From contig JACQJO010000007.1 in the NCBI GenBank assembly GCA_016205025.1, positions 1 through 40,213 of the forward strand: a stretch of 40,213 nt of DNA, given 5' to 3'. Made by a program: the position numbers and the translations under genes. Of the stretch, positions 16,955 through 25,888 are shown piece after piece (position 1 is the first letter of the stretch; each line of letters starts with the position of its first letter). The notes under the pieces are model-generated. The model did not search any database, was not told the origin of the DNA, and saw only the letters and a program-made list of their open reading frames with translations. This DNA is from Elusimicrobiota bacterium (GTDB taxonomy: Bacteria > Elusimicrobiota > Elusimicrobia > JACQPE01).

Positions 16955-17767
16955 ATGCGGTTTGATTTTCATCTGCACACCCGTTATTCCGACGGAACGT
17001 TGAGTCCAGTCGAGCTGTTAGAAAAACTCAAAAACAACGGCGTATGCTATTTTGCGATCACCGATCACGATACCTTGAGCGCTCACCGGGAGCTGGAAAC
17101 CCAGGCGGCTAATTCGATGAAAAAGTTCGTCGGCGTTGAAATTAACACCAGCGAAAATACCGAAACGCTGCATATTCTGGGTTTTGGCTCGCGTTTATTA
17201 AGCAATGAGGTTTTTTTGAAGCAGTTATCGGTGTTGAGGACTCTGCGCGTTCAAAGAGCCGAGGCTATGGTCGGCAATCTTCAGGCGCTGGGTTTTGAAA
17301 TTACCATGGAGGATGTTCGGAAAAAATCCCAAGAAAGCATAGGCCGGCCGCATGTGGCCGATGCCCTGAAAGCCAAGGGGATCGTTCAAACGCGAGAAGA
17401 GGCATTTCGAAGGTTTCTCTTAAAGGGCAAGCCCGGGTACTCGCCGCCCTTGGGGCCCCGGGCGCGTGAGGCTATTGCCAGCATCGCCGATGCCGGAGGT
17501 GTGCCGGTTTTGGCTCATCCCGGCATTGCCGGCATGGGCGCCGACAAACTGGTTTCGTTGGTTGATATGGGACTAAAAGGCATCGAGGCGTACCATTCCT
17601 GCCACAAACCCAGCGACGTGCGTGAGTATCTTGAATTCGCCCGGCGGCACGATCTTTTCGTCACCTGCGGTTCCGATTACCACGGCCCCGATACCGGGCG
17701 CCAGGAGCTGACCGCTTATGAATTCGATGAGGCGCAATTTTTTAAATTCTTGGAAGCCATTTCTTAA
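16955..17767 (+). CDS. PHP-domain phosphoesterase (TrpH/YciV-like)
   Basis: The metal-binding PHP motifs are complete: HLHTRYSDGT at residues 6-15, ITDHDT near 37, the glutamate of VGVEIN near 62, GRPHVA near 132, LAHPGI near 188 and GSDYHG near 246. The 270 residues match the TrpH/YciV group, whose characterised members are 3',5'-nucleoside bisphosphate phosphatases or 5'-3' exoribonucleases (RNase AM). The exact substrate cannot be read from the sequence. It begins 12 nt after the S8 protease. Location next to rng is compatible with an RNA-turnover role, but that is inference. Confidence 0.85.
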   Translation: MRFDFHLHTRYSDGTLSPVELLEKLKNNGVCYFAITDHDTLSAHRELETQAANSMKKFVGVEINTSENTETLHILGFGSRLLSNEVFLKQLSVLRTLRVQRAEAMVGNLQALGFEITMEDVRKKSQESIGRPHVADALKAKGIVQTREEAFRRFLLKGKPGYSPPLGPRAREAIASIADAGGVPVLAHPGIAGMGADKLVSLVDMGLKGIEAYHSCHKPSDVREYLEFARRHDLFVTCGSDYHGPDTGRQELTAYEFDEAQFFKFLEAIS

Positions 17768-17775
17768 GTTGTGTA

Positions 17776-17804
17776 TTGACAATAGTAGTCAGGTGCCGTA
17801 GGCT
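17776..17804 (+). promoter_or_regulatory. Probable sigma-70-type promoter for the GDPD gene
   Basis: A perfect TTGACA (17776-17781) is separated by 17 nt from TAGGCT (17799-17804). Transcription would start near 17811, at the AGGAG ribosome-binding site, giving a very short leader. The -10 is a weak match. Confidence 0.55.
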
Positions 17805-17821
17805 TTTTACAGGAGCTAATA

Positions 17822-18601
17822 GTGTCTTTCCCTTTTTTTAAAGTTCAACACCGGCCTATCCTGATCGCCCATCGGGGCGCCTCGGGGTACGCCCCCGAGA
17901 ATACGCTGACGGCGTTTAAGCTGGCTTTGGACATGGGAGCGCGTTTCATTGAACTCGATGTCCAGCAAACCAAAGATGGGCATATCGTTGTTTGTCACGA
18001 TGCGGACTTGAGCCGCGTGGCCAAAGTTCGCAAAACAATCGGGCAGATGACTCTGGAAGACCTGGCTAAAATTTCGATCGTTTTAAATCATCGCAAAGGT
18101 CGTAAGATCCAGGAAAAAATTCCAACCCTGGAAGAAGTTCTCACTCTCATATCGCGCAAAGCGGTTGTTAATGTTGAAATCAAAACGGGGCCATCGGCAT
18201 TAACGCAGGAGAAGGTGCTGGGGATTTTGGAAAGAAAGGGTTATAACGGCATGTCCTATATTTCAAGCGCCGATCCAAAATGTTTGCGCCAAGTCCGCGC
18301 TCTGTCTTCAAACGCTTATTTAGGCTATATTTTGGCCGCCAAGTCTCTTCGATTGGCGATCAAAGAGATGAGAGAATTGCGCTGCGACGCGCTGGTTGTG
18401 TCGGCCTTTCAGGCGACGCGTTCCTTGATCGGCCGGGCGCATCAACGCGGTTTTCACGTTTGCGTCTATACTATCAACAGCAAATCGGCTTGGGATAAGC
18501 TGGCCCAGCGACGCGTCGACGCCATGTTCACCGATTATCCCGACTTGGTCGGCCTACCGGAATTTGAAGCGCCTACCCTGGGCTTAACCAGCGGCGAATA
18601 G
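17822..18601 (+). CDS. Glycerophosphodiester phosphodiesterase
   Basis: The enzyme hydrolyses glycerophosphodiesters to an alcohol and glycerol-3-phosphate. The family signature HRGASGYAPENTLTAF lies near residues 17-32, followed by FIELDVQQTKDGHIVVCHDADLSR, which contains the metal-binding E and D and the second catalytic histidine. VNVEIKTG near residue 118 and YTINS...DAMFTDYPD near the C-terminus complete the TIM barrel. The 259 residues match cytosolic GDPDs, and no signal peptide is seen. The GTG start has AGGAG 6 nt upstream. It has its own probable promoter and is followed by trxB. Confidence 0.93.
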   Translation: MSFPFFKVQHRPILIAHRGASGYAPENTLTAFKLALDMGARFIELDVQQTKDGHIVVCHDADLSRVAKVRKTIGQMTLEDLAKISIVLNHRKGRKIQEKIPTLEEVLTLISRKAVVNVEIKTGPSALTQEKVLGILERKGYNGMSYISSADPKCLRQVRALSSNAYLGYILAAKSLRLAIKEMRELRCDALVVSAFQATRSLIGRAHQRGFHVCVYTINSKSAWDKLAQRRVDAMFTDYPDLVGLPEFEAPTLGLTSGE

Positions 18602-18629
18602 AAGAATTTTGGATAATCCTGTTCTACTT

Positions 18630-19559
18630 ATGGAAAAGTGCGTTATTATCGGCAGTGGTTGCGCGGGGTTGACCGCTGGGATTTACGCGGCGCGCTCCGG
18701 CATGGAACCCTTGGTGATCGGCGGTCTTCTTGCCGGAGGCCAATTGATGTTGACCTCCGAAGTGGAAAATTTTCCGGGGTTCGAGCAGCCTATCCTGGGA
18801 ACCGAGCTGATGGAGAGGATGCGCAAGCAATGCGAACGCCTTGAGGTTCGTTTTGTCAACGATCAGATCGATCGGGTTGATTTTAAAAAATCCCCCTTTT
18901 CTATTTGGACATCCGAAAGCAAGGAGATAACGGCTTCGACGGTTATCGTGGCCACGGGCGCCAATGCCAAGTGGCTGGGCCTTCCTTCGGAAGAAAAGTA
19001 CCGCGCCAAGGGTGTTTCGGCCTGCGCGGTTTGCGACGGATTTTTTTTCAAAGGAAAAGAACTGGTGGTGGCCGGCGGCGGCGACACCGCCATGGAAGAG
19101 GCCACGTTTTTAACGCGGTTTGCGGCCAAGGTGACGGTTGTTCATCGCCGCGACAAGCTGCGCGCTTCCCCTGCCATGGAAGAGAAGGCCAGAAAGAATC
19201 TAAAAATCGAGTTCGCGTGGGATTCTGTCATTGAGGAAGTTTTGGGCAACGACATGGTCACCGGGGTTAGGGTCAAAAATTTTAAAACCCAAGCGACGCG
19301 GATCATCAATTGCGGCGGTCTTTTTGTGGCTATCGGCCATGAACCGGCCACCTCTTTTTTGAAAGGCCACCTTAAGCTTGACGATAAGGGCTACATTGTT
19401 CCTTTGCCCGGCAGTTGGGTTAAAACTTCAATTGAGGGTGTTTTTGCCGCTGGCGATTGCGTGGATCATCGCTACCGTCAGGCGGTGACCGCCGCGGGTT
19501 ATGGCTGTATAGCGGCCATGGAAGCCAGGTGGTGGCTTGAAGACAAGGGCTTGGGTTAG
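18630..19559 (+). CDS. trxB: Thioredoxin-disulfide reductase
   Basis: This cytosolic flavoprotein passes electrons from NADPH to thioredoxin. The FAD motif is GSGCAGLTAGIYAAR near residue 8, with cysteine where the family usually has proline. The redox pair CAVC lies near 134-137. The NADPH site GGGDTAMEEA and HRRDKLRAS point to a normal NADPH enzyme, and AAGDC completes the second FAD motif. I start at the ATG at 18630 because MEKCVIIGSG matches the family start. An in-frame TTG at 18609 would add seven residues. Neither has a good ribosome-binding site. A ferredoxin gene follows after 36 nt. Confidence 0.94.
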   Translation: MEKCVIIGSGCAGLTAGIYAARSGMEPLVIGGLLAGGQLMLTSEVENFPGFEQPILGTELMERMRKQCERLEVRFVNDQIDRVDFKKSPFSIWTSESKEITASTVIVATGANAKWLGLPSEEKYRAKGVSACAVCDGFFFKGKELVVAGGGDTAMEEATFLTRFAAKVTVVHRRDKLRASPAMEEKARKNLKIEFAWDSVIEEVLGNDMVTGVRVKNFKTQATRIINCGGLFVAIGHEPATSFLKGHLKLDDKGYIVPLPGSWVKTSIEGVFAAGDCVDHRYRQAVTAAGYGCIAAMEARWWLEDKGLG

Positions 19560-19595
19560 TAGAATAAGGCCACATTTAATTAGGAGGTTTTTTTA

Positions 19596-19910
19596 ATGCC
19601 GTATGTCATAACAGAGAAATGTCTTGGTGAGCGTTATGCCACCTGCCAGGGAGTTTGTCCGGTGGAGTGCATTCATGCCGGCGAACACAAGGGCCAAGTT
19701 TTTATGATCATTGACCCCGACGTCTGCATTGACTGCGGGGTTTGCTTGCCGGAATGTCCCATCGGCGCCATTGTTGCAAGCGTTGATGAAGCGCCGCAGG
19801 ACGCGGCTCTTAACAAAGAGCTGACCCCAACATTGAAAAATAACCCGAAACCCACACCGCGTCCGCCTAACGATCCTCCAAAAAGAGCGGACAATAAGTT
19901 AGTTAAGTAG
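19596..19910 (+). CDS. Ferredoxin, 7Fe/8Fe type (FdxA-like)
   Basis: The protein begins MPYVITEKC like the seven-iron ferredoxins. Cysteines C9, C17, C21 and C25 surround the first cluster, and C44, C47, C50 and C54 form a second, regular CxxCxxCxxxC cluster. It is thus a low-potential soluble electron carrier with a [3Fe-4S] or [4Fe-4S] plus a [4Fe-4S] centre. The last 30 residues form a proline- and lysine-rich tail (PKPTPRPPNDPPKR) with no cluster ligands. AGGAGG lies 9 nt before the ATG. It may be co-transcribed with trxB and converges on livF with only 5 nt between the stops. Confidence 0.92.
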   Translation: MPYVITEKCLGERYATCQGVCPVECIHAGEHKGQVFMIIDPDVCIDCGVCLPECPIGAIVASVDEAPQDAALNKELTPTLKNNPKPTPRPPNDPPKRADNKLVK

Positions 19911-19915
19911 TTTTT

Positions 19916-20647
19916 TTACACGCCCAGGTAAGCTTCCTGAACCTTGGGGTCATTTAAGAGGTTTTGAGCGTTATCTTCCGAAACGATTTGGCCTGTTTCC
20001 AGAACATAGGCGCGGCTGGCTACGGAAAGAGCGCGTCTGGCGTTTTGTTCCACCAGAAAAACAGTTTTGCCCTCCTTGTTGATGGCAGCGATAATTTCAA
20101 AGATTTTATCCGTAATCACGGGGGCCAGCCCCATTGAAGGCTCATCGAGCATTAAAAGTTCCGGCTTCATCATTAAGGCCCGGGCCATGGCCAGCATCTG
20201 CTGTTCGCCGCCGGAGAGCGTGCCGCCCAGCTGACCCCGGCGTTCTTTTAGGATAGGAAACAACTCAAAAGCGTGCCGGAGGTCCCTCTCGATCCCCCCG
20301 GCATCTACCCGCGAAAAAGCCCCCATCTCGAGATTTTCCAAGACGGTAAGCCGCGGAAAAATTTTTCTTCCTTCGGGAACATGCGCGATCCCAAGGCAAG
20401 CGATTTCGTGGGGTTTTATATTTTGAATAGCCCGGCCTTTAAACAATATATCGCCTTGCTCGGCAGGCAGAACGCCGGAAATAGTTTTTAGCAGCGTTGT
20501 TTTACCGGCGCCGTTGGAACCGATTAGGGCCACGATTTCACCGGTATGGATTTTTAGGTTGACGCCTTTTAAGGCGTGGATTTTTTTTCCGTAGACGGCA
20601 TGAATGTTTTTGAGTTCCAGGATCAAGGCGTTGTCAGTGGGCGGCAT
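19916..20647 (-). CDS. livF: Branched-chain amino-acid ABC transporter ATPase LivF
   Basis: This is one of the two ATPases that power the LivJHMGF importer on the cytoplasmic face. The Walker A GSNGAGKTT is near residue 38, the signature LSGGEQQ near 144, Walker B LLMLDEPSMGLAP near 163 and the switch histidine position is VEQN. Family-specific LivF features include HVPEGRKIFPRLTVLENL and the short 243-residue length. It is the last gene of the operon and its start overlaps the livG end by 14 nt. Confidence 0.95.
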   Translation of the reverse strand: MPPTDNALILELKNIHAVYGKKIHALKGVNLKIHTGEIVALIGSNGAGKTTLLKTISGVLPAEQGDILFKGRAIQNIKPHEIACLGIAHVPEGRKIFPRLTVLENLEMGAFSRVDAGGIERDLRHAFELFPILKERRGQLGGTLSGGEQQMLAMARALMMKPELLMLDEPSMGLAPVITDKIFEIIAAINKEGKTVFLVEQNARRALSVASRAYVLETGQIVSEDNAQNLLNDPKVQEAYLGV

Positions 20648-21399
20648 TTTTTCCCAAATAAGCTTCGATTACTTTGGTGTTATGGGCGACTTCTTGGGGA
20701 GTTCCCTCGGCGATTTTGACCCCGTGGTCTAAAACGATGATCCTATCTGAAATCCCCATAACCAGGCGCATATGATGTTCGATTAAAAGTATGGTTAACC
20801 CTTGGTTTTTTAAATGACGGATGAGCTCCATTAATTTTTGGCTTTCCCTGGGGTTCATTCCCGCCGACGGTTCGTCCAAAATTAAGAGTTTTGGTTTTGT
20901 GGCCAGCGCGCGGGCGATTTCTAAGCGCCGCTGGTCCCCATAGGAAAGATTTCTGGCGATCAGATTGGCCGAAGTTAGGATGCCGACCGTGGCTAAACAT
21001 TTTTTGGCCTCTATCTCAATTTCTGTTTCCTGCCTATAAAAAGTTTTATTGCGAAGCAAAGACCACAGGAGGTCATTTTTGCTTTGGGTGTGGCGGCCTA
21101 CCATGGCATTTTCAAGAGCGGTCATGTTGGTAAAAAGCCGTATGTTTTGGAATGTTCGCGCCATGCCGAGAGGCACAATTTGGTGGGGAGCCAATCCGCG
21201 AATGGGGCGCTCTTGGAATCGTATTTGGCCCGACGTTCCCTTGTAGACGCCGGTTAAAACATTGAAAAGAGTTGTTTTCCCCGCTCCGTTGGGACCGATT
21301 AGACTGACGATTTCTCCCGGCGATATGGCCATGGTCACGCTGTCCAAGGCCTTTAGGCCGCCAAAGCTTTGAGAGAGAGCGGTAATGTTAAGCAGGGGG

Positions 21400-21410
<11 letters not shown>
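20634..21410 (-). CDS. livG: Branched-chain amino-acid ABC transporter ATPase LivG
   Basis: This is the second ATPase of the Liv importer. Walker A is GPNGAGKTTLFNVLTG, a LivG hallmark, followed by ARTFQNIRLFTNMTALEN, the signature LSYGDQRRLEIARAL and Walker B LLILDEPSAGMNP. I start at the ATG at 21410 (258 residues), where MSTNPLLNITALSQSFGG matches the family. An in-frame TTG at 21431 lies deeper inside livM. The start overlaps the livM end by 11 nt and the end overlaps livF by 14 nt, so translation is coupled. Confidence 0.95.
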
Positions 21411-22422
<1,012 letters not shown>

Positions 22423-22438
22423 AAATTAAAAGATCAGA

Positions 22439-23335
22439 TTATATTTTTTCGGCGATTCGTTCACCAAGAATGCCTGATGGGCGGATCAGTAAAACGCCGA
22501 TTAAAACCACAAAAGCGAAAACATCTTTCCATTGGCTGCCGTTGGGCAGGTATCCGGCCGCCATTACCTCTAAAATGCCCAGCAGAAAACCTCCCAAGAC
22601 GGCGCCGGCGATGTTGCCGATGCCGCCTAAAACGGCGGCGGTGAAGGCCTTGACTCCCGGCAGGAAGCCCAAATTGTATTTTATGGAACCATAATACATG
22701 CCGTTTAAGACCCCGGCCGCTCCGGCTAAAGCTCCGCCGATCAGGAAGGTGAAAGCGATGACTTTGTTGACGTCAATTCCCATGAGTCCTGATGTCGTGA
22801 GATCATCGGCGCAGGCCCGCATGGCCTTGCCCATTTTTGTTTTTTGCACCATAAAATGCAGTACGGCCATTAATATCAGCGAGGTGAAAAAAATTAAAAT
22901 TTGAAGAGAACCTATTTTCATAAACCCCAAGGAAATGGATTGTTCGGGTACAACTTTGGGAAAAGAAAGCAATTGGTTGCTGACCCATAGGAACACCGCG
23001 TTGGAAAGAATGATGGAAACGCCTATAGCTGATATGAGCGGAGCCAGGCGCGCGGCTTGCCTTAGAGGACGGTAGGCCAATTTTTCGATAACAATTCCCA
23101 AGAGTCCGGATGCCGTCATGGCGACCAAAAGAACAAGAACCAGCGCTACCCAGCCTCCCGCCGGGGGAGCCAGCAGCGTGTAGGCGGCGAGTCCCACGAA
23201 AGCGCCGACCATGAGAACTTCGGAGTGGGCAAAATTGATCATCATTAAGATACCGTAAACAAGAGTGTATCCCAGAGCGATCAGGGAATAGATGGAGCCT
23301 AAAACCAAACCGTTAAATAGCTGTTCGATAAACAA
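22439..23335 (-). CDS. livH: Branched-chain amino-acid ABC transporter permease LivH
   Basis: LivH pairs with LivM to form the importer's membrane channel. The start (FIEQLFNGLVLGSIYSLIALGYTLVYGI), the segment MMINFAHSEVLMVGAF, AYRPLRQAARLAPLISAIGVSI and the cytoplasmic GKAMRACADDLTTSGLMGIDVNKVI loop are all family signatures. The C-terminus ends LLIRPSGILGERI. The length of 298 is normal. The start is a TTG at 23335, preceded by no strong ribosome-binding site. The 70-bp gap to livJ contains a perfect hairpin and an imperfect heptamer repeat. Confidence 0.95.
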   Translation of the reverse strand: MFIEQLFNGLVLGSIYSLIALGYTLVYGILMMINFAHSEVLMVGAFVGLAAYTLLAPPAGGWVALVLVLLVAMTASGLLGIVIEKLAYRPLRQAARLAPLISAIGVSIILSNAVFLWVSNQLLSFPKVVPEQSISLGFMKIGSLQILIFFTSLILMAVLHFMVQKTKMGKAMRACADDLTTSGLMGIDVNKVIAFTFLIGGALAGAAGVLNGMYYGSIKYNLGFLPGVKAFTAAVLGGIGNIAGAVLGGFLLGILEVMAAGYLPNGSQWKDVFAFVVLIGVLLIRPSGILGERIAEKI

Positions 23336-23344
23336 ATTAAGTTT

Positions 23345-23384
23345 CGCTTATCTATTATCTACTATCTTTTTCACTCTACTATCT
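23345..23384. repeat. TATCTAC-like imperfect heptamer tract between livJ and livH
   Basis: TATCTAT, TATCTAC and TATCTTT follow one another, with ACTCTAC and TATCTA downstream. This is a second simple heptameric tract in the liv operon, of different sequence from that in livM. It occupies the livJ-livH gap and encodes nothing recognisable. Confidence 0.5.
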
Positions 23385-23405
23385 AAATTTTGCCGGGCAA
23401 AATTT
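23385..23405. repeat. Perfect A+T-rich hairpin directly after livJ
   Basis: AAATTTTGC and GCAAAATTT form perfect 9-bp arms around CGG, ending at the base next to the livJ stop codon. In liv operons a hairpin here commonly makes the binding protein more abundant than the permeases; that role is inferred. It resembles the hairpin at 3337-3359, with A-T changed to G-C on both sides at one pair. Confidence 0.75.
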
Positions 23406-24539
23406 TTAGTTGACAATGGCGAATTCGCCGTTTTTGACTTTAGTCATGGTGATGATTTTATTTTTAGTGTCGCCCTTGGCGTCAAATTCGGTGGTGCCTA
23501 AGATTCCCTGGTAACGGATTTTTTTTAATTCATCAATGAATTTGGTCCGGTCAGGACCGACGCGCGAGATTATATCGAGCGCGATGTTGGTTGCTTCGTA
23601 ACCAAAGTGATCAAAGGGTTTAACGGTGGCGCCGGGATATTTCTGGTTGTATTTTTCCAGGAATGTTTTGGCTGAAGGCAGGTGCTCCACGGGAATGCCG
23701 GTAATGGAAAGATAAGCTCCTTCGGCGGCTGGGCCAGCGATCTTAAGCAGCTCATTTGTTTTAGACCCATCACCGGAAAAGAAGGTGGCGGGAAGGCCGA
23801 TTTCTTTGGCTTGCCTGATCAATAGAGCGCATTCCGGATAGAGACCCCCGAAGAATACACCCTGTGGATTTAATGATTTGAGCCGGGTAAGCAACGCTTT
23901 GAAATCCCGATCGCCGCTGGCGATTCCCTCAAATGCCAAGATTTGGCCGCCGCGTTTGGCAAAACGTTCTCGAAATTGTTCCGCCAGGCCTTGACCATAG
24001 GGCGTTTTATCATGAAGCACCGCGAAATTTTTAAATTTAAGCTTGTCGGTCACAAAATCAGCGGCATACGTACCCTGGACGTCGTCGGTCGGAACCACGC
24101 GAAAGATCGAACGGGGCCCGAGCCAGCCCTCTTCGAGCTGTTGAGCGGTTAGCTTCGGGTTCGTTGAGGCCGGCGAAATCATCGGGATTCCGGCTCTTGC
24201 GTAAACTTGGGAAGCCGGGATGGAACAACCGGAGTTGTAGTGCCCTATTACCGCCACGATATTGGGATCCGAAACAATCAGATTAGCCACACTGACTGCT
24301 TCTTTTGGGTCGGCCCGGTCATCAAAAGCGCGCACTTCAACGAGGTAAGGAAAACGGCCGGATTGGTTGGCTTCCTCAATCGCCAGTTCAACGGCGCGGC
24401 GCACGCCTTGCCCCTCTGTTCCTATGTCTCCCGTTAAGGGGACGGCCACCGCGACGCGAACGGAAGCGCTTTTTTGGGCGCATCCGGATACAAGCGTCAT
24501 CGCCAATCCTAAAAGTAACCGGCTTTTTAGTTTATACAC
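23406..24539 (-). CDS. livJ: Branched-chain amino-acid-binding lipoprotein LivJ
   Basis: This is the periplasmic-side substrate-binding protein of the Liv importer. A signal peptide ends in the lipobox LVSGC with C20 lipidated, so it is membrane-anchored rather than free. The fold is type I periplasmic binding: VAVAVPLTGDIGTEGQGVRRAVELA, VIGHYNSGCSIPASQVYARAGIPMISPAST, RVVPTDDVQGTYAADFV and DKTPYGQGLAEQF. The length of 377 is typical. The start is a GTG with AAGGAG 5 nt upstream. It is the first gene of the operon. Ligand specificity (Leu/Ile/Val or another amino acid or amide) cannot be told from sequence. Confidence 0.95.
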   Translation of the reverse strand: MYKLKSRLLLGLAMTLVSGCAQKSASVRVAVAVPLTGDIGTEGQGVRRAVELAIEEANQSGRFPYLVEVRAFDDRADPKEAVSVANLIVSDPNIVAVIGHYNSGCSIPASQVYARAGIPMISPASTNPKLTAQQLEEGWLGPRSIFRVVPTDDVQGTYAADFVTDKLKFKNFAVLHDKTPYGQGLAEQFRERFAKRGGQILAFEGIASGDRDFKALLTRLKSLNPQGVFFGGLYPECALLIRQAKEIGLPATFFSGDGSKTNELLKIAGPAAEGAYLSITGIPVEHLPSAKTFLEKYNQKYPGATVKPFDHFGYEATNIALDIISRVGPDRTKFIDELKKIRYQGILGTTEFDAKGDTKNKIITMTKVKNGEFAIVN

Positions 24540-24602
24540 AGGCGCTCCTTGTTAGTTAAGTTTGTTTATGGGGACAAAACTTAAAATTCATAATGAAAAA
24601 TT

Positions 24603-24628
24603 CAGAAATCCCCCATGGGGGATTTCTG
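24603..24628. promoter_or_regulatory. Perfect 26-bp palindrome in the livJ divergent region
   Basis: CAGAAATCCCCCA is followed directly by its exact reverse complement. The palindrome abuts the -10 box (24629-24634) of the plus-strand gene at 24641, so it occupies the -10/-35 spacer of that promoter and lies about 65 nt upstream of livJ. It could be an operator, an RNA hairpin, or a small mobile palindrome. Confidence 0.55.
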
Positions 24629-24634
24629 TAGAAT
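24629..24634 (+). promoter_or_regulatory. Possible -10 box for the pseudo-ATPase gene
   Basis: TAGAAT lies 6 nt before the ATG at 24641, which has no Shine-Dalgarno sequence. The transcript would be leaderless. No -35 is recognisable because the palindrome fills that position. Confidence 0.4.
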
Positions 24635-24640
24635 GTCATT

Positions 24641-25888
24641 ATGCCACTTCTCGCAGTTTTCTTGGCTATGGTTTTTTGGGTTGTCCTGGGGCCAGTTGTT
24701 TTTATTTTTTGGGCTTTAGCGCGCAGGATGCCGTTGGTGATCGCGATGGCTTACCCCTCAATTCTTGTCTTTGGCCGGCGCGGAGTCGTTGTTTCAAGAA
24801 ATACCCCGCTCGTTAAATGCCTGCTTGACTCCGGCAATGATTCCGATCGCCAAGAAGTTTTAAAGATAGCGGCTAGTCTTATCGGTTGCAAAGAAGATAA
24901 AACCGATTCCGTATCGGTCGCAATTCTTAAAGTAGCCGCGGCCAACAATATCGAAATATCGGCCGTTGAATTTTTTAAAGAAATTCCCGGTCGTGGGATT
25001 GCGGGTATTGCCAATAACAGGGCGGTTGTTATGGGAAGCGCTCGATTATGTTTTGAGTCCTCTTTGGAGATACCCCCCGGTCTTTTGCGGGAGGCCGCCG
25101 GCCAAGAGGCGGCCGGCCGTCGCGTCGTTTACCTTGGTTGGGAGGGAAAAGTCAGAGCGCTTTTGGTGTTGACCGAGCAGTTGTTGGGTGGCGCCGCCCA
25201 AGCGGGCCGGGCGATGCGCAGGGATTGCGGGATCGAGAGATTGATTCTTTTATCAGGGGCGAGCGAAGAATTGGTTGAACAAACAGCCCAGGCCATAGGG
25301 GCCGAGCGATTGGGCTGCGAGCTGGATATTAAGGAGAAAAAGCGGCGTATTCTTGAACTCAAAGAAAAATGGAGTTCGCGCAAAGTTTTGTTTATTGAGC
25401 CGCGCCGGCCGCTTGCTGTTATTTGGTCTTGGTGGCGCTGGCGGCGAGCCGCCGTCCGGGTGTCTTTTGGAGCGCTGGCGGGCCTGGCCCTGGGACTCGC
25501 CAGTCTTGTTTTTGGCGGTTGCTTGAACCGGAACAATCAGGGGATGATCCGCGGCCGGATTACCCTTGGTCAGGAAAGCCTGGATTATCTGGCCAAGAAA
25601 CCCAACGCCGTTTGTTTTTTGGTGGCCAAGGACTCTTGGCAGACCCCTGTTATTATCCGCCGCTGGTTGAATCCCCAGTTTCCGCTTTCTTTTCAGTTGG
25701 GCCGCGGCGATCTTTTGATCCCATCGCGTTCCTGGTCGGGGCCGTTTTATTTGGAGGCGTTTCTTTTTGTGTCGGATAACGCCCGTCAAGAATTGCCGCC
25801 GCCGCCCGATGCCGCGCGAACGCTGCCGAGCGCTCCGGCGCGGCCGGGCCAGACGGGTTTTATTGAGTTGTCTCTAGTTACCAGGTAA
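24641..25888 (+). CDS. Degenerate P-type-ATPase-like membrane protein with CcmH/CycH-like C-terminal domain
   Basis: Two N-terminal hydrophobic helices (1-28, 29-46) lead into a region resembling the N- and P-domains of heavy-metal P1B ATPases. Supporting segments are KIAASL near 75, EIPGRGIAG at 114-122, MGSARL at 131-136, LLSGAS at 203-208 (family LTGDN) and the following AIGAERLGCELDIKEKKRRILELKEK. All catalytic motifs are missing: no DKTGT, no CPC, no TGDN and no GDGxND. A third helix (about 273-296) is followed by a beta-type domain (301-380) that resembles the C-terminal domain of CcmH/CycH cytochrome c assembly proteins, then a proline-rich stretch. I infer a non-catalytic membrane protein. 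Function is unknown. Confidence 0.6.
   Translation: MPLLAVFLAMVFWVVLGPVVFIFWALARRMPLVIAMAYPSILVFGRRGVVVSRNTPLVKCLLDSGNDSDRQEVLKIAASLIGCKEDKTDSVSVAILKVAAANNIEISAVEFFKEIPGRGIAGIANNRAVVMGSARLCFESSLEIPPGLLREAAGQEAAGRRVVYLGWEGKVRALLVLTEQLLGGAAQAGRAMRRDCGIERLILLSGASEELVEQTAQAIGAERLGCELDIKEKKRRILELKEKWSSRKVLFIEPRRPLAVIWSWWRWRRAAVRVSFGALAGLALGLASLVFGGCLNRNNQGMIRGRITLGQESLDYLAKKPNAVCFLVAKDSWQTPVIIRRWLNPQFPLSFQLGRGDLLIPSRSWSGPFYLEAFLFVSDNARQELPPPPDAARTLPSAPARPGQTGFIELSLVTR

Noticed and set aside
18609-18629. TTG start of TrxB seven codons upstream
   Set aside because: The GAAGAA before it is too close to act as a ribosome-binding site, and the family start aligns with the ATG at 18630; it cannot be fully excluded.
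18630-19910. Ferredoxin-dependent thioredoxin reductase suggested by the adjacent ferredoxin
   Set aside because: The NADPH-binding motifs GGGDTAMEE and HRRDKLR are intact, so the standard NADPH enzyme is the better reading.
24893-24910. DKTD in the 24641 gene as the P-type ATPase phosphorylation site
   Set aside because: It falls where the family has the HP motif of the N-domain, well after the place for DKTGT, and lacks the following GT.
25253-25789. 178-codon minus-strand frame in the 24641 gene
   Set aside because: The product is a proline/arginine/lysine-rich low-quality sequence typical of antisense frames, while the plus-strand frame has domain similarity.
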